Shown in pieces: positions 8,533-17,765 of a stretch of 64,000 nt of DNA. The stretch lies in NCBI RefSeq assembly GCF_002252585.1, contig NZ_NQLD01000012.1. One strand, given 5' to 3'. Numbering within the stretch: the stretch's first letter is position 1; each line of letters opens with the position of its first letter. The DNA is from Methanocatella intestini. Its GTDB lineage: Archaea > Methanobacteriota > Methanobacteria > Methanobacteriales > Methanobacteriaceae. The notes beneath the pieces were generated by a model. That model ran no database searches. It was not told the origin of the DNA and saw nothing but the letters and a program-made list of their open reading frames with translations. Made by a program: the position numbers and the translations under genes.

Positions 8533-9813
8533 ATGGTTAAATGTAATAACTGCGGAACATCAATTGAAGAAAGCGACAATTTTTGTATGAATTGTGGAAA
8601 TAAAATTGAAAAAAACAATGAAAATGACATACTTCCATTAGTAACCTTAATTAAATGTCCTAACTGTAAAAAACAGATATTGAATGAATGGAAATACTGT
8701 CGTTTTTGTGGATATGACACAAATCAACCAAAAGGAACATCATTAATTAAAAAAATAGTTGATGATGTGGCTTATGATTCAAATGTTTTAAGATTTTGCA
8801 CTTCCTGCGGTAAAAAATATCATGATGATTCAAGTATCTGCCAAAATTGTGGAAATGAAATTCCAAAACCAAAAGAGAATTATTTCGGAGACTTATCTTA
8901 TGAAAACTTCCAATTACTTTATATAAACCAGATTCTTATTCCATTATCCACACATTACAGTACAAACTTTAGAAAAATTCTTATAAAAGACCATTTTAAC
9001 ATTTCATATGATGAAGAATCCCATATACTGTATTTACTAATTGAATATGCAATACGTAATCCTAATGAAAATATCATCCCATATTTTGAAAAAATATTAA
9101 ATGAAACAAAAGAAAATTTTAAAGATATTGAAAATGCTGCTTTAAATAAAATAAAACCTCAAATAGAAGAATTATTTAATACAAAAGGATTAACCTTTAA
9201 AAACAAAAAACAGATTAGTGCTGCTGAATACCAAACTATTAAAACACCGATTACAACAGATAAACACGGGGGAGGTACAAAAGCACTGGCAACATTTGGT
9301 TTCGGACTTTTAGGATATGCAGCTTCTTCAGGTGTAAAAACTGAAGTAAAAACTGAGAAAATTAAAACACAGGATGCGAAATACTGTTATACAACCATCA
9401 ATATTTCAAAAAAATATGTGGATATTGATATTGCCGTATCCAGAGAAAATAACACTAAATTTATTCTAAAATGGAAAAATATATCCCTATTTAGCGATGA
9501 TAACTACTTTGTATTAGATTCAGGAGAAACCTTTAAATGTGAACTTTACAGTGATGAAATTAATGAAATAATCACCTCATCACTTCTTGACATTGCAGTT
9601 ACCCATGATTCCAGATTAATTCACAAATACCGTCCAGAAATATTATTAAAAGTACAAAAATTTTTAAATGAACTAATAAACCGGGAAATTAACAGTTCTA
9701 AAATAAATGAATCTTCAAAATCAACTGTTAATCTTGAAAAACTAATTGAAATGTATGATAAAGGATTATTAACTGATGAAGAATTTATTGCTATGAAGAA
9801 AAAAATTAATTAA
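8533..9813 (+). CDS. Zinc-ribbon protein with C-terminal SHOCT-like motif, function unknown
   Basis: About 426 residues from ATG 8533; a GTG four codons upstream (8521) is the alternative. Three zinc ribbons lie in the first 115 residues (CNNCG...CMNCG, CPNCK...CRFCG, CTSCG...CQNCG). A helical middle follows, then a beta-rich part with a glycine-rich GGGTKALATFGFGLLGYAASS segment near residue 250. The last 30 residues (LEKLIEMYDKGLLTDEEFIAMKKKI) are a clear SHOCT motif, a short C-terminal oligomerisation element. No enzyme signature is seen. Such zinc-ribbon/SHOCT proteins are frequent in Methanobrevibacter; no function can be assigned. It converges on serS. Confidence 0.75.
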   Translation: MVKCNNCGTSIEESDNFCMNCGNKIEKNNENDILPLVTLIKCPNCKKQILNEWKYCRFCGYDTNQPKGTSLIKKIVDDVAYDSNVLRFCTSCGKKYHDDSSICQNCGNEIPKPKENYFGDLSYENFQLLYINQILIPLSTHYSTNFRKILIKDHFNISYDEESHILYLLIEYAIRNPNENIIPYFEKILNETKENFKDIENAALNKIKPQIEELFNTKGLTFKNKKQISAAEYQTIKTPITTDKHGGGTKALATFGFGLLGYAASSGVKTEVKTEKIKTQDAKYCYTTINISKKYVDIDIAVSRENNTKFILKWKNISLFSDDNYFVLDSGETFKCELYSDEINEIITSSLLDIAVTHDSRLIHKYRPEILLKVQKFLNELINREINSSKINESSKSTVNLEKLIEMYDKGLLTDEEFIAMKKKIN

Positions 9814-9824
9814 AAAAAGAGGGT

Positions 9825-11102
9825 TTATTTAACTGCATTAATTACAGTTCTTCCACCCATATAAGGAACTAAAACATCAGGAACTTTAACACTTCCATCT
9901 TCCTGCTGATAATTTTCAAGTAAACAGCAGATAGTCCTTTCAGTAGCTATTGCAGTACTGTTTAAAGTATGTAGAGTCTGTGCATCTCCGGAACCTGCTT
10001 TTCCAAAACGTGTTTTGGTTTTTCTTGCCTGATAATCCTTACAGTTAGTACATGAAACTAATTCTCTGTAAGCTTTGGAACCGGGGAACCATGCCTCAAG
10101 ATCATATTTGATAGCTGCATTATCATTAAGTGCTGAGGACACAATAGCTACTACCTGATAATGTAGGCCTAATTTCTGATATATTTCTTCAGTTACTTCA
10201 AGCAACTTTTTATGAGCATTTTTGGACTCTTCCGGAGTTGTGTAAATAAACTGTTCAATTTTTTCAAACTGATGAACTCTGAATATTCCTAAAGTATCTT
10301 TACCGTGAGATCCTGCTTCTTTTCTAAAACAGGTTGAAAGAGCACAATACTGAATAGGCAAATCTTCAGGAGCAATAATTTCATCTCTGTGAAGTGCAGC
10401 TAAAGTCTGTTCTGCAGTAGCTATCAAATATAAATCTTCATCAGCTACTTTATATAAAGTTTCTTCAAATTCACCTAATTCAGAAGTTTCTGCAGCTACT
10501 TCACCTTTAACGAAAAATGGAGTCTGAAGAGGAATATAACCTTTAGATTCCAATTCATTTAGAGCAAATTGAATCAAAGCTAAATTAAGATGTAAAATAT
10601 CCTGCTTTAAATAATAAAACCTTGCACCAGCTATTTGAGCTGCTGTTTTCATGTCTGCACCGTCAATTTTTTCAATTAAATCTACATGATTCAACGGTTC
10701 AAAATCAAATTCAGGAATTTCACCGTATTTCTTTACAATTTCATTATCATCTTCAGTATCGGAAATCGGCACATCTTCATCAATAATATTTCCTACTTTA
10801 TATCTGTAATCATCGCGTAATTTTTTATATTCCTCAATTTTAGGCCCTAATTCTTTAATTTCATTAGCTACTTCCTTAGATTGGGCAATGACTTCTTCTA
10901 AATTACCTTCTTCTTTAGCTTTTTTAAATGATTTAGATAATCTGTTTTTTTCAGAACGTAAAAAGTTTAATCTTTTTTCCCCTTCTCTCCATAAAGTATC
11001 ATATTCAATAACTTTTTCAGCAGTTTCTGTTCCTCTAAATCTTTTTTTCTCAGAATCAAAAATTAATTCCGGATTTTCTCTGAATAATTTTATATCTAAC
11101 AA
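9825..11102 (-). CDS. serS: Seryl-tRNA synthetase (standard class II type)
   Basis: A 425-residue enzyme charging tRNA-Ser. The N-terminal 100 residues form the long antiparallel coiled-coil arm that grips the tRNA (EKKRFRGTETAEKVIEYD... then a Lys/Glu-rich helix pair). Class II motif 2 is seen as FRKEAGSHGKDTLGIFRVHQ near residue 264 and motif 3 near TLNSTAIATERTI (about 385). It is the bacterial-like common SerRS rather than the rare zinc-dependent methanogen form. The start is TTG at 11102 behind AGGGG. Length and motifs are complete. Confidence 0.95.
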   Translation of the reverse strand: MLDIKLFRENPELIFDSEKKRFRGTETAEKVIEYDTLWREGEKRLNFLRSEKNRLSKSFKKAKEEGNLEEVIAQSKEVANEIKELGPKIEEYKKLRDDYRYKVGNIIDEDVPISDTEDDNEIVKKYGEIPEFDFEPLNHVDLIEKIDGADMKTAAQIAGARFYYLKQDILHLNLALIQFALNELESKGYIPLQTPFFVKGEVAAETSELGEFEETLYKVADEDLYLIATAEQTLAALHRDEIIAPEDLPIQYCALSTCFRKEAGSHGKDTLGIFRVHQFEKIEQFIYTTPEESKNAHKKLLEVTEEIYQKLGLHYQVVAIVSSALNDNAAIKYDLEAWFPGSKAYRELVSCTNCKDYQARKTKTRFGKAGSGDAQTLHTLNSTAIATERTICCLLENYQQEDGSVKVPDVLVPYMGGRTVINAVK

Positions 11103-11304
11103 ATATGTGTCCCCTAATTAGTTAATCATATTATAATTTATTTTTTTTATTTTTTATATTTAATGATTTTATAAAAAAAAGCTTGAAAAGTTTTTAGACA
11201 TATAAACTTGAAAAAATTTTAAAAAAATCTTTTAAAAGTTTGTATTTAGAAATAAAAGACATTTTAAAGTGATAATGTAAAAAATTTAAAGTTGAAAGAA
11301 GAGA

Positions 11305-14300
11305 TTAATTAAAATCTCTTATAATTATTGTGTTTCCTGTTTGGAAGTCATTCCAGTAAGATGTAATAATGTATTTTCCACTCATTAATCTGATTCCTAA
11401 GCTTGCAATACCATCTTTATTAGTAACTTTGTGATAGAAGACACCATTTACATTAAATGATACATTTTGATTAGCAAATGGTTTACCTTGACCATCTAAA
11501 GTTAAAGCAGTGAAATTGCTGCCATCTAAGTATTTCATATCTAAATCTTTAGTTACTAAAGTCGAAATAACAGTTACATTATTACCTACATCCAAAGCAT
11601 CATACATTGTTGTAATGGTATAGTTTCCTGGTCTTAAAGCTATTCCTAAGCTTGCAACACCATTTGAATCAGTTGTTTTAGTGTAAAATACACCATTGAT
11701 GTTAAATGTTACATTTTTACCTACTGCTAAGGATCCGTTTTTATCATAGATAGTTGCTTGAAAAGCAGATGCATTCATATAATATTTAGTTATATCATGA
11801 GCCACAATTAATGATTTTACTGTTATGTTAAATCCTTTTTCTTCACCGGTTACAGGGTTGTAAGCAGTTAAAATGTAAGTTCCAGGTCTTAACATAATAC
11901 CTAAATCAGTTACACCATCTTTATTAGTTGTTTTAGTGTAGAATACTCCATGGATGTTAAATTTAACAGTAGTGTTAGCTAGTGCTTTTCCAGTGCTGTC
12001 AGTGAATTTAGTGTAGAATCTTGTAGCATTCTGATACATTTTAACTAAATTTTTAGCTATGATACTTGGATTAATAGTTACAGTGATATTTTTGGAGATT
12101 TTGCTGTATATATCAGATTCATTATAAGTTACAGTTACTGGATATATACCAGATTCTAAATTAAGTCCCATAGATGCAGTACCATTAGTATCAGTAGATT
12201 TAGCATAGTCCACACCATTAATATTGAAGTATATAGTAGCATTAACTATTGGTTTACCTTGAAAATCTGTTAATTTAGCAACTAAAGGAGTTCCATCATG
12301 ATAAAACATTGCAACATCATCAGCACTTAAATTAAAATTAGGGACAACTGTTATGTTTCCTTTTTTAGCCATCAAATCATATTTAGCATCACCAGAGTAA
12401 GTTGTAGTGATATTATACTCCCCAACACCCAATCCCGGAATATTTACTTTTGCAGTTCCCTTAGTTACATTTGCAGTGTAATTTTCACTGTCAATTTCAA
12501 CAGTGACGGTTCCAGTTGCATCTTCAGGCAAATCTACAACAACAGTAGAATTTACTCCCTCTTTAGTTTCAGGAACAGCAACATCCATATTATAATCAGA
12601 TATTTTTAATACAGTAAATTTAGTTGTGTTTTGAGCACTATTATAATTGTCATCACCTATATATTTAACAAATACATCATAAATACCCGCTTTAAAATCA
12701 GATATCGTTTTAACTACACTGCCATTTTCAATAGCTACATTATAAACTTGATTATCAACACTAATGGTTACATTTCCAGTAGTATCACTAGCTAAAGAAA
12801 CTGTGACAGTTACATTTTCACCAACTCTAATATCGTCAGCACCAACACTAACTGTTGAATTTATTTTATTAATCTTAAACTTGCCAGAATCAGCAGTTAA
12901 ATTGTAATTATCATTTCCATCCCAAATAGCGCTAAAATTATAAACACCTGCTCCTAATTTATCTCCTAAAAGAGTACCTTTACCATTAACAACTTCTACA
13001 GTGTAATTTTTATTATTAATAGTGACAAATATGTTTTCAGTTAATTTAGCATTATTAACACCAGTTAAAACAGTGTCAATAACATATACATTACCATAAT
13101 CAACATCATTAACAATGACATTTAAAGAGGCATTTGCTTTAGCTACTTTAATATTTTTAGTTGCATTAACTGAAGTGTATTTATCACTACCTTCATATTT
13201 AACCATAATCATATGATTGCCAGAATCTAAATCTTTAACAGCATAATTAGCTTTACCATTTACAATAACAAGAGTTTTTTCAACATCATCAACAGAAAAA
13301 ATGACATTATCATTAACATCCTCAGGCAAAACAATATTAACAATTGCATTTTGGCCAAAAACAATATCATTAACAAGTACATCTATTCTAGGAGCTATTT
13401 TATTAACTTTAAAACTACCTGAAGTATTCGTTCCATTATAATTATCATTTCCGCTCCAAGCAGCACTAAAATTATAAACTCCCGCAGGTAATTTATCACC
13501 AATAGCTATGCCTCTACCATTAACAACTCCCACAGTGTAATTTTTATTATTAATCGTCACATCTACCATGCCTGTTAATTTATCATTATTTGCACCATTT
13601 AATATAACCTCAATAATTAAATTTTCACCATAATCCACATTTTTAATAGCTACCTCAAGCTTTGGTGATGCTTTAGCTACATTAATGTTTTTAGTAGAAT
13701 TAACACTATCATATTCTTTATTGCCCCCATATTTAACTAAAAGTGTATAATTATCAGAAGATAAATTAGAAATAACTTGGCTGGCTTTACCATTTTTAAC
13801 AACAGAAATGTAATCTTTATTATCAATAGTAATAGTTACATTACCACTAGCTTCTTTAGGTAAAATAACATCAACAGTTAAATTTTGGCCAAATGTAATA
13901 TTATTAACAATTACATCCATTGTAGGAACCATTATAGATACTGTAAAAGTTGCATTAACATTTACTGCATTATAATTGTTATCACCACCATATTTAACAG
14001 CTACATTATAATCACCTACTTTAAGTCCGCCTATTACTTTAATTGCCTGACCTTCATTAATAGCTACTGTATAGTTCTGATTATCAAGCGTAATAGTTAC
14101 ATTGCCTGTAGCATCACTATCTAAATTAACACTAATAGTTGCGTTTTCCCCAACTTTAATATCTTTAACATCAACAACAAGTGCAGGATCTATTTTATTA
14201 ACTTTAAAACCGCCAGAAATATCAGTTCCATTATAGTTATCATTTCCAGCCCAGGTAGCACTGAAATTATACAATCCCACAGGCAGCTTATCAGCAGAAA

Positions 14301-14991
14301 CATTTCCCTTACCGTTAATAACCACTACAGAGTAATTTTTATTATTAATTGTTACAATTACATTACCGGTTAAATTAGTATTATTTACACCTTTTAAAGT
14401 AGCATAAATAGTTAAATTTTCACCATAGTTAACATCTTTAATAAATACATTAAGATTTGGATTAGCTTTAATAACATTTACAGTATGAAAAACTTCAACT
14501 GCTTCATATTTATTATTGCCACGATATCCAATTTTAATATATTGAATACCTGCTTCTAAATCAGTCATATTCCATAATGATACGCCTTCATCGTCAATTT
14601 TAACATAATAATAAATTTCACCAACAGACATCAGCACCCAACTAGGATTAGCATCCTTAGGTAATTCAACTTTAACAGTTAAATTTTCACCAAAGATTAT
14701 ACTGTCCTCAGCAATTACATTCATTTTAGGCTTTTCTTTAGATACAACAGTATTATTCCCATCATACTTAAAAAAAGCATTATTACTGTTTTTATTTTCT
14801 AAAACGCTTCCATCTTTTCCATCATATAACACATTAGAAGTGGCATTTAAATTTTTCCCATCAGTTATGTGAAACTCATCATTTACTGTGTCATTAACCA
14901 TACTGGAAGTTACATTTTCTGCATTAACTGCCGAAATAGCTAGTATGAATAAAATCATAGTTGAAATTATTAAAATTTTACTTTTAAGCAT
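11305..14991 (-). CDS. Large secreted adhesin-like protein with 13 Ig-like repeats
   Basis: A 1228-residue exported protein. The first 25 residues are a Sec signal peptide (basic MLKSK, hydrophobic core, cleavage near AVNA-EN). After an Asn/Ser-rich linker come nine Ig-like repeats of about 86-95 residues with recurring GNVTI, NKNYTV and GNDNYN motifs (about residues 88-900). Four shorter repeats follow with FNINGVFYTKTT and DGVASLGIxLRPGxY motifs (about 900-1228). Many N-x-T/S sites suggest glycosylation. I see no LPxTG, C-terminal transmembrane anchor or pseudomurein-binding motif, so surface attachment is unclear. It resembles the adhesin-like proteins of M. smithii, thought to bind gut surfaces, glycans or partner bacteria. 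Confidence 0.88.
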   Translation of the reverse strand: MLKSKILIISTMILFILAISAVNAENVTSSMVNDTVNDEFHITDGKNLNATSNVLYDGKDGSVLENKNSNNAFFKYDGNNTVVSKEKPKMNVIAEDSIIFGENLTVKVELPKDANPSWVLMSVGEIYYYVKIDDEGVSLWNMTDLEAGIQYIKIGYRGNNKYEAVEVFHTVNVIKANPNLNVFIKDVNYGENLTIYATLKGVNNTNLTGNVIVTINNKNYSVVVINGKGNVSADKLPVGLYNFSATWAGNDNYNGTDISGGFKVNKIDPALVVDVKDIKVGENATISVNLDSDATGNVTITLDNQNYTVAINEGQAIKVIGGLKVGDYNVAVKYGGDNNYNAVNVNATFTVSIMVPTMDVIVNNITFGQNLTVDVILPKEASGNVTITIDNKDYISVVKNGKASQVISNLSSDNYTLLVKYGGNKEYDSVNSTKNINVAKASPKLEVAIKNVDYGENLIIEVILNGANNDKLTGMVDVTINNKNYTVGVVNGRGIAIGDKLPAGVYNFSAAWSGNDNYNGTNTSGSFKVNKIAPRIDVLVNDIVFGQNAIVNIVLPEDVNDNVIFSVDDVEKTLVIVNGKANYAVKDLDSGNHMIMVKYEGSDKYTSVNATKNIKVAKANASLNVIVNDVDYGNVYVIDTVLTGVNNAKLTENIFVTINNKNYTVEVVNGKGTLLGDKLGAGVYNFSAIWDGNDNYNLTADSGKFKINKINSTVSVGADDIRVGENVTVTVSLASDTTGNVTISVDNQVYNVAIENGSVVKTISDFKAGIYDVFVKYIGDDNYNSAQNTTKFTVLKISDYNMDVAVPETKEGVNSTVVVDLPEDATGTVTVEIDSENYTANVTKGTAKVNIPGLGVGEYNITTTYSGDAKYDLMAKKGNITVVPNFNLSADDVAMFYHDGTPLVAKLTDFQGKPIVNATIYFNINGVDYAKSTDTNGTASMGLNLESGIYPVTVTYNESDIYSKISKNITVTINPSIIAKNLVKMYQNATRFYTKFTDSTGKALANTTVKFNIHGVFYTKTTNKDGVTDLGIMLRPGTYILTAYNPVTGEEKGFNITVKSLIVAHDITKYYMNASAFQATIYDKNGSLAVGKNVTFNINGVFYTKTTDSNGVASLGIALRPGNYTITTMYDALDVGNNVTVISTLVTKDLDMKYLDGSNFTALTLDGQGKPFANQNVSFNVNGVFYHKVTNKDGIASLGIRLMSGKYIITSYWNDFQTGNTIIIRDFN

Positions 14992-15203
14992 TTTCTACCT
15001 CCCAAAATAATAAAAAAATATTATTTCTCAATATACTTATTCCTTTAAAAAAATGTAGAAACAAATATCGTAAAAAAACATGAATAACAAAACATCATAA
15101 AAACAATCTTCTTATACAAACAAAAGTATATGCATTAAAATATTTATATATTGTTAAAAATAATAGTATTTGGCTTTAAAAAAGTAAAAGAGATATTATA
15201 AAT

Positions 15204-16001
15204 TTATTCTAAAAATGATTTGAAAAATTTTTCAAAATCCTCATCATCCATAGGTTCCGGTGTTGTGAAAACTTTATTCTCCATAATATTTGTAGCTAAG
15301 ACATCATATTCATTAGCTTCCTTAGATTCAGGGTATTTTTCTACAACGGTTTTTGCATCTAATTCACTTTCCTGAATTAAATTACTTCTATTGATAGTTC
15401 CAATAATACGAGTGCCTATCTTTGATGCAAATTCACTGACAATTTCCTTTTCATGATCAACATTTCTGCAGTTGCAGATTATTCCGCTTAAATTTCCTTT
15501 AAGTTTTTTAATTCCTTTAACAATATTATTGGCCGCATATAAAGACATATATTCTCCTGAAGTTACAATTATTACTTCATCAGCGTACTTTTCACGTAAA
15601 GGTACTGAAAAACCTCCGCAAACAACATCTCCAAGTACATCATAAATGACTACATCCAAATCCTTATCAAAAACCCCTAAGTTTTCAAGTCTTTTCATAG
15701 CTACTATTACACCACGTCCTGCACAGCCAACACCTGGTTCAGGACCTCCGCTTTCAACACATAAAATATCATTGTAACCTTTTACAACAATATCCTCTTC
15801 AGCAGGTTTTCTGTTATTTTTAAGTGTGTCTACAACTGTCGGGATTCTTCTGCCGCATAATGTACGTGTTGTATCAGCTTTTGGATCACATCCTATAACC
15901 AGACAGTTCAAATCATTATTTGCATAAACTGCAGATAAATTAGCTACTGTTGTACTTTTTCCAATTCCGCCTTTTCCATAAATAGCTATCTTTTTAATCA
16001 A
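15204..16001 (-). CDS. cfbC: NifH-like Fe-S ATPase, probably CfbC of coenzyme F430 synthesis
   Basis: A 265-residue homodimeric NifH-family reductase. The P-loop GKGGIGKSTT is at residues 9-18. The two bridging [4Fe-4S] ligands are Cys in GGPEPGVGCAGRG (near 93) and Cys in DVLGDVVCGGF (near 128). Such reductases pass electrons with ATP hydrolysis to a partner. There is no nif operon here, and every methanogen needs CfbC to reduce Ni-sirohydrochlorin a,c-diamide, so CfbC is the most likely identity; a different group IV NifH homologue is possible. The start is TTG at 16001 behind GGAGAT. It follows the CDP-alcohol transferase by one base. Confidence 0.7.
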   Translation of the reverse strand: MIKKIAIYGKGGIGKSTTVANLSAVYANNDLNCLVIGCDPKADTTRTLCGRRIPTVVDTLKNNRKPAEEDIVVKGYNDILCVESGGPEPGVGCAGRGVIVAMKRLENLGVFDKDLDVVIYDVLGDVVCGGFSVPLREKYADEVIIVTSGEYMSLYAANNIVKGIKKLKGNLSGIICNCRNVDHEKEIVSEFASKIGTRIIGTINRSNLIQESELDAKTVVEKYPESKEANEYDVLATNIMENKVFTTPEPMDDEDFEKFFKSFLE

Positions 16002-16002
16002 T

Positions 16003-16515
16003 TTAATATCTCCTTTTATGTATTATTCTTAGACCTGATGATATAATTGCACATGCTGTAATAAATATGCATAACATTAAATTTACAGTTACAGAAACTT
16101 TAAAGAAGTTTAATAAAACAATTACACATGGAAGAGCATAAAACATTAAAGCTACTAAAGTTCCAAATTTTTCATATTCCAAGCCTTCAGAGCTTGTTTT
16201 GAAAAACTCTATTAATTTCAAGGTTATTACAATTAAAAACCAAAATGGCAGTAAATTTGCATAACATAATGCAAAAGAGCTTAATATAATAAATGCAAAA
16301 TCTGATAAAACATCTACTTTTGCTCCCTTATTTTTATTATCTATTTTGTATCTGCGAGCTATTCTACCATCTAAAACATCACTTAAAACAGCTAAAAAGT
16401 AAATAACCAGTATAACGAACAGATTGCTGTTTAAATAAAAAACACCATAAGCAAATAAAATTCCGAAAATTATCCTGGACAAACTTAAAGTATCTGCCAA
16501 ATGCCGTTTATTCAT
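16003..16515 (-). CDS. CDP-alcohol phosphatidyltransferase family membrane protein
   Basis: A 170-residue protein with about five to six membrane helices. The catalytic CDP-OH-P motif is complete: SDVLDGRIAR, then Gly and the two Asp in GAKVDVLSD (about residues 43-70). Members exchange CMP of a CDP-lipid for an alcohol. In archaea this branch makes polar lipids such as archaetidylinositol phosphate, archaetidylserine or archaetidylglycerol precursors; the acceptor cannot be told from sequence. It sits between the U32 protein (5-base gap) and the CfbC-like gene (1-base gap) in an operon-like run. Confidence 0.85.
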   Translation of the reverse strand: MNKRHLADTLSLSRIIFGILFAYGVFYLNSNLFVILVIYFLAVLSDVLDGRIARRYKIDNKNKGAKVDVLSDFAFIILSSFALCYANLLPFWFLIVITLKLIEFFKTSSEGLEYEKFGTLVALMFYALPCVIVLLNFFKVSVTVNLMLCIFITACAIISSGLRIIHKRRY

Positions 16516-16520
16516 AAATA

Positions 16521-17759
16521 TTACCTTTTAACCAGTTTATAAACAAAATCATGCTCCCTTACTTTTGTTGAAATAGCTACTCCCACATTATTACCTTTTT
16601 CAACATTTTCAACATTTTCACCATTAATCTGCATTGAATCAATTTTATGTTTTATGGAACCTGTAGTTTTTCCCTGTATTAAAATTTCATCTCCAATAGC
16701 TAAATCATCCCATATTTTAAGTTCTGCAACTTTCACTTTGTTAAAATAATTAACAACCTGACCAATATCTTTTTTAATGAATTTTGACTGGTTATTTTCA
16801 CTTGTTTCAAAAGGAGTGTTGAAGTAAAATCCGGTGTCAAAACCACGGTTAAATACACTTTTAAGCTCTTCAATCCATTGAGGATTTATTTTGTACTCTT
16901 TAGGACATTCATAATATTTATCAATAGCCTGCCTGTAAACATCAGTTACCATTGCACCATAATCAGGACTTCTGGCTCTTCCCTCTATTTTAAATGAATC
17001 AATTCCCGCTTCAATTAGCTCCGGAATATGTTCTATCATCATCATATCCTTTGGTGAAAAGAAGTTCGTTCTGTAGCTGCCGTCATATGATTTGGATATT
17101 ACAAATGACTCGTCATTAACTTCAGAGAGGTTTATTACACTGTCATTATTATCCTCTTCAAAGGTCATCGTCCAGTTTTTACGGCATGGCTGCAGACAGT
17201 CACCACAGTTTGCACTACGGCCATATAATCCTGAACTTAAAAAACATCTGCCAGATATTGCCATGCACATTGCACCATGTATAAAAACTTCTGTTTCAAT
17301 TGGAGAATTTTTAATTGTCTTTTTAATATCTTCCAAACTAAGCTCCCTTGATAAAATAGCTCTTTTAGCACCTAACCTCTTAAGTGTTTTTAAGATGAAA
17401 GAATTGGAAATATTTTCCTGAACACTTATATGTGCTTCAAGTCCGTTACCAACAACATCTTCTATTAATCCTATATCTGATAAAATAATCCCATCAATTT
17501 CAGATGCTGCAATTTCCCCCAGATTATTTTTCAATTCCATAGCTCTATCTTCATTTAAAACAACATTGCTGCACAAATAAGTTTTGGCTGAATATTCTTT
17601 AGCTATTTTAGAAACTTCAGATAAATCATTTAAAGAAAAATTTTTAGCATTTGCCCTCATATTAAAGTCATCAAGACCAAAATAAGTGGCATCCGCCCCA
17701 TTTTCTAAAACTGCCCTAAGAGAAATAAAATTTCCTGCAGGAGATAACAATTCAACCAT
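16521..17759 (-). CDS. U32 family peptidase-like protein
   Basis: A 412-residue cytosolic protein of the peptidase U32 family. The signature is seen as EVFIHGAMCMAISGRCFLSS near residue 155, followed by the cysteine cluster SANCGDCLQPCRKNW, which may hold an Fe-S cluster. The N-terminal ELLSPAGNFISLRAVLENGAD is also typical, as is a C-terminal beta-barrel domain. Bacterial relatives (RlhA, TrhP) act in hydroxylation of rRNA or tRNA rather than proteolysis, so an RNA-modification role is more likely than peptidase activity. That is inference from the family. It lies 6 bases after purF. Confidence 0.85.
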   Translation of the reverse strand: MVELLSPAGNFISLRAVLENGADATYFGLDDFNMRANAKNFSLNDLSEVSKIAKEYSAKTYLCSNVVLNEDRAMELKNNLGEIAASEIDGIILSDIGLIEDVVGNGLEAHISVQENISNSFILKTLKRLGAKRAILSRELSLEDIKKTIKNSPIETEVFIHGAMCMAISGRCFLSSGLYGRSANCGDCLQPCRKNWTMTFEEDNNDSVINLSEVNDESFVISKSYDGSYRTNFFSPKDMMMIEHIPELIEAGIDSFKIEGRARSPDYGAMVTDVYRQAIDKYYECPKEYKINPQWIEELKSVFNRGFDTGFYFNTPFETSENNQSKFIKKDIGQVVNYFNKVKVAELKIWDDLAIGDEILIQGKTTGSIKHKIDSMQINGENVENVEKGNNVGVAISTKVREHDFVYKLVKR

Positions 17760-17765
17760 AATATC

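Noticed and set aside
11305..14991. Repeated DNA in the adhesin gene as a CRISPR-like array
   Set aside because: The repeats are long, diverged and coding, with no short palindromic repeat and spacer structure.
17092..17421. 109-residue plus-strand frame opposite the U32 gene
   Set aside because: Antisense shadow over the conserved Cys motif region of the U32 protein.
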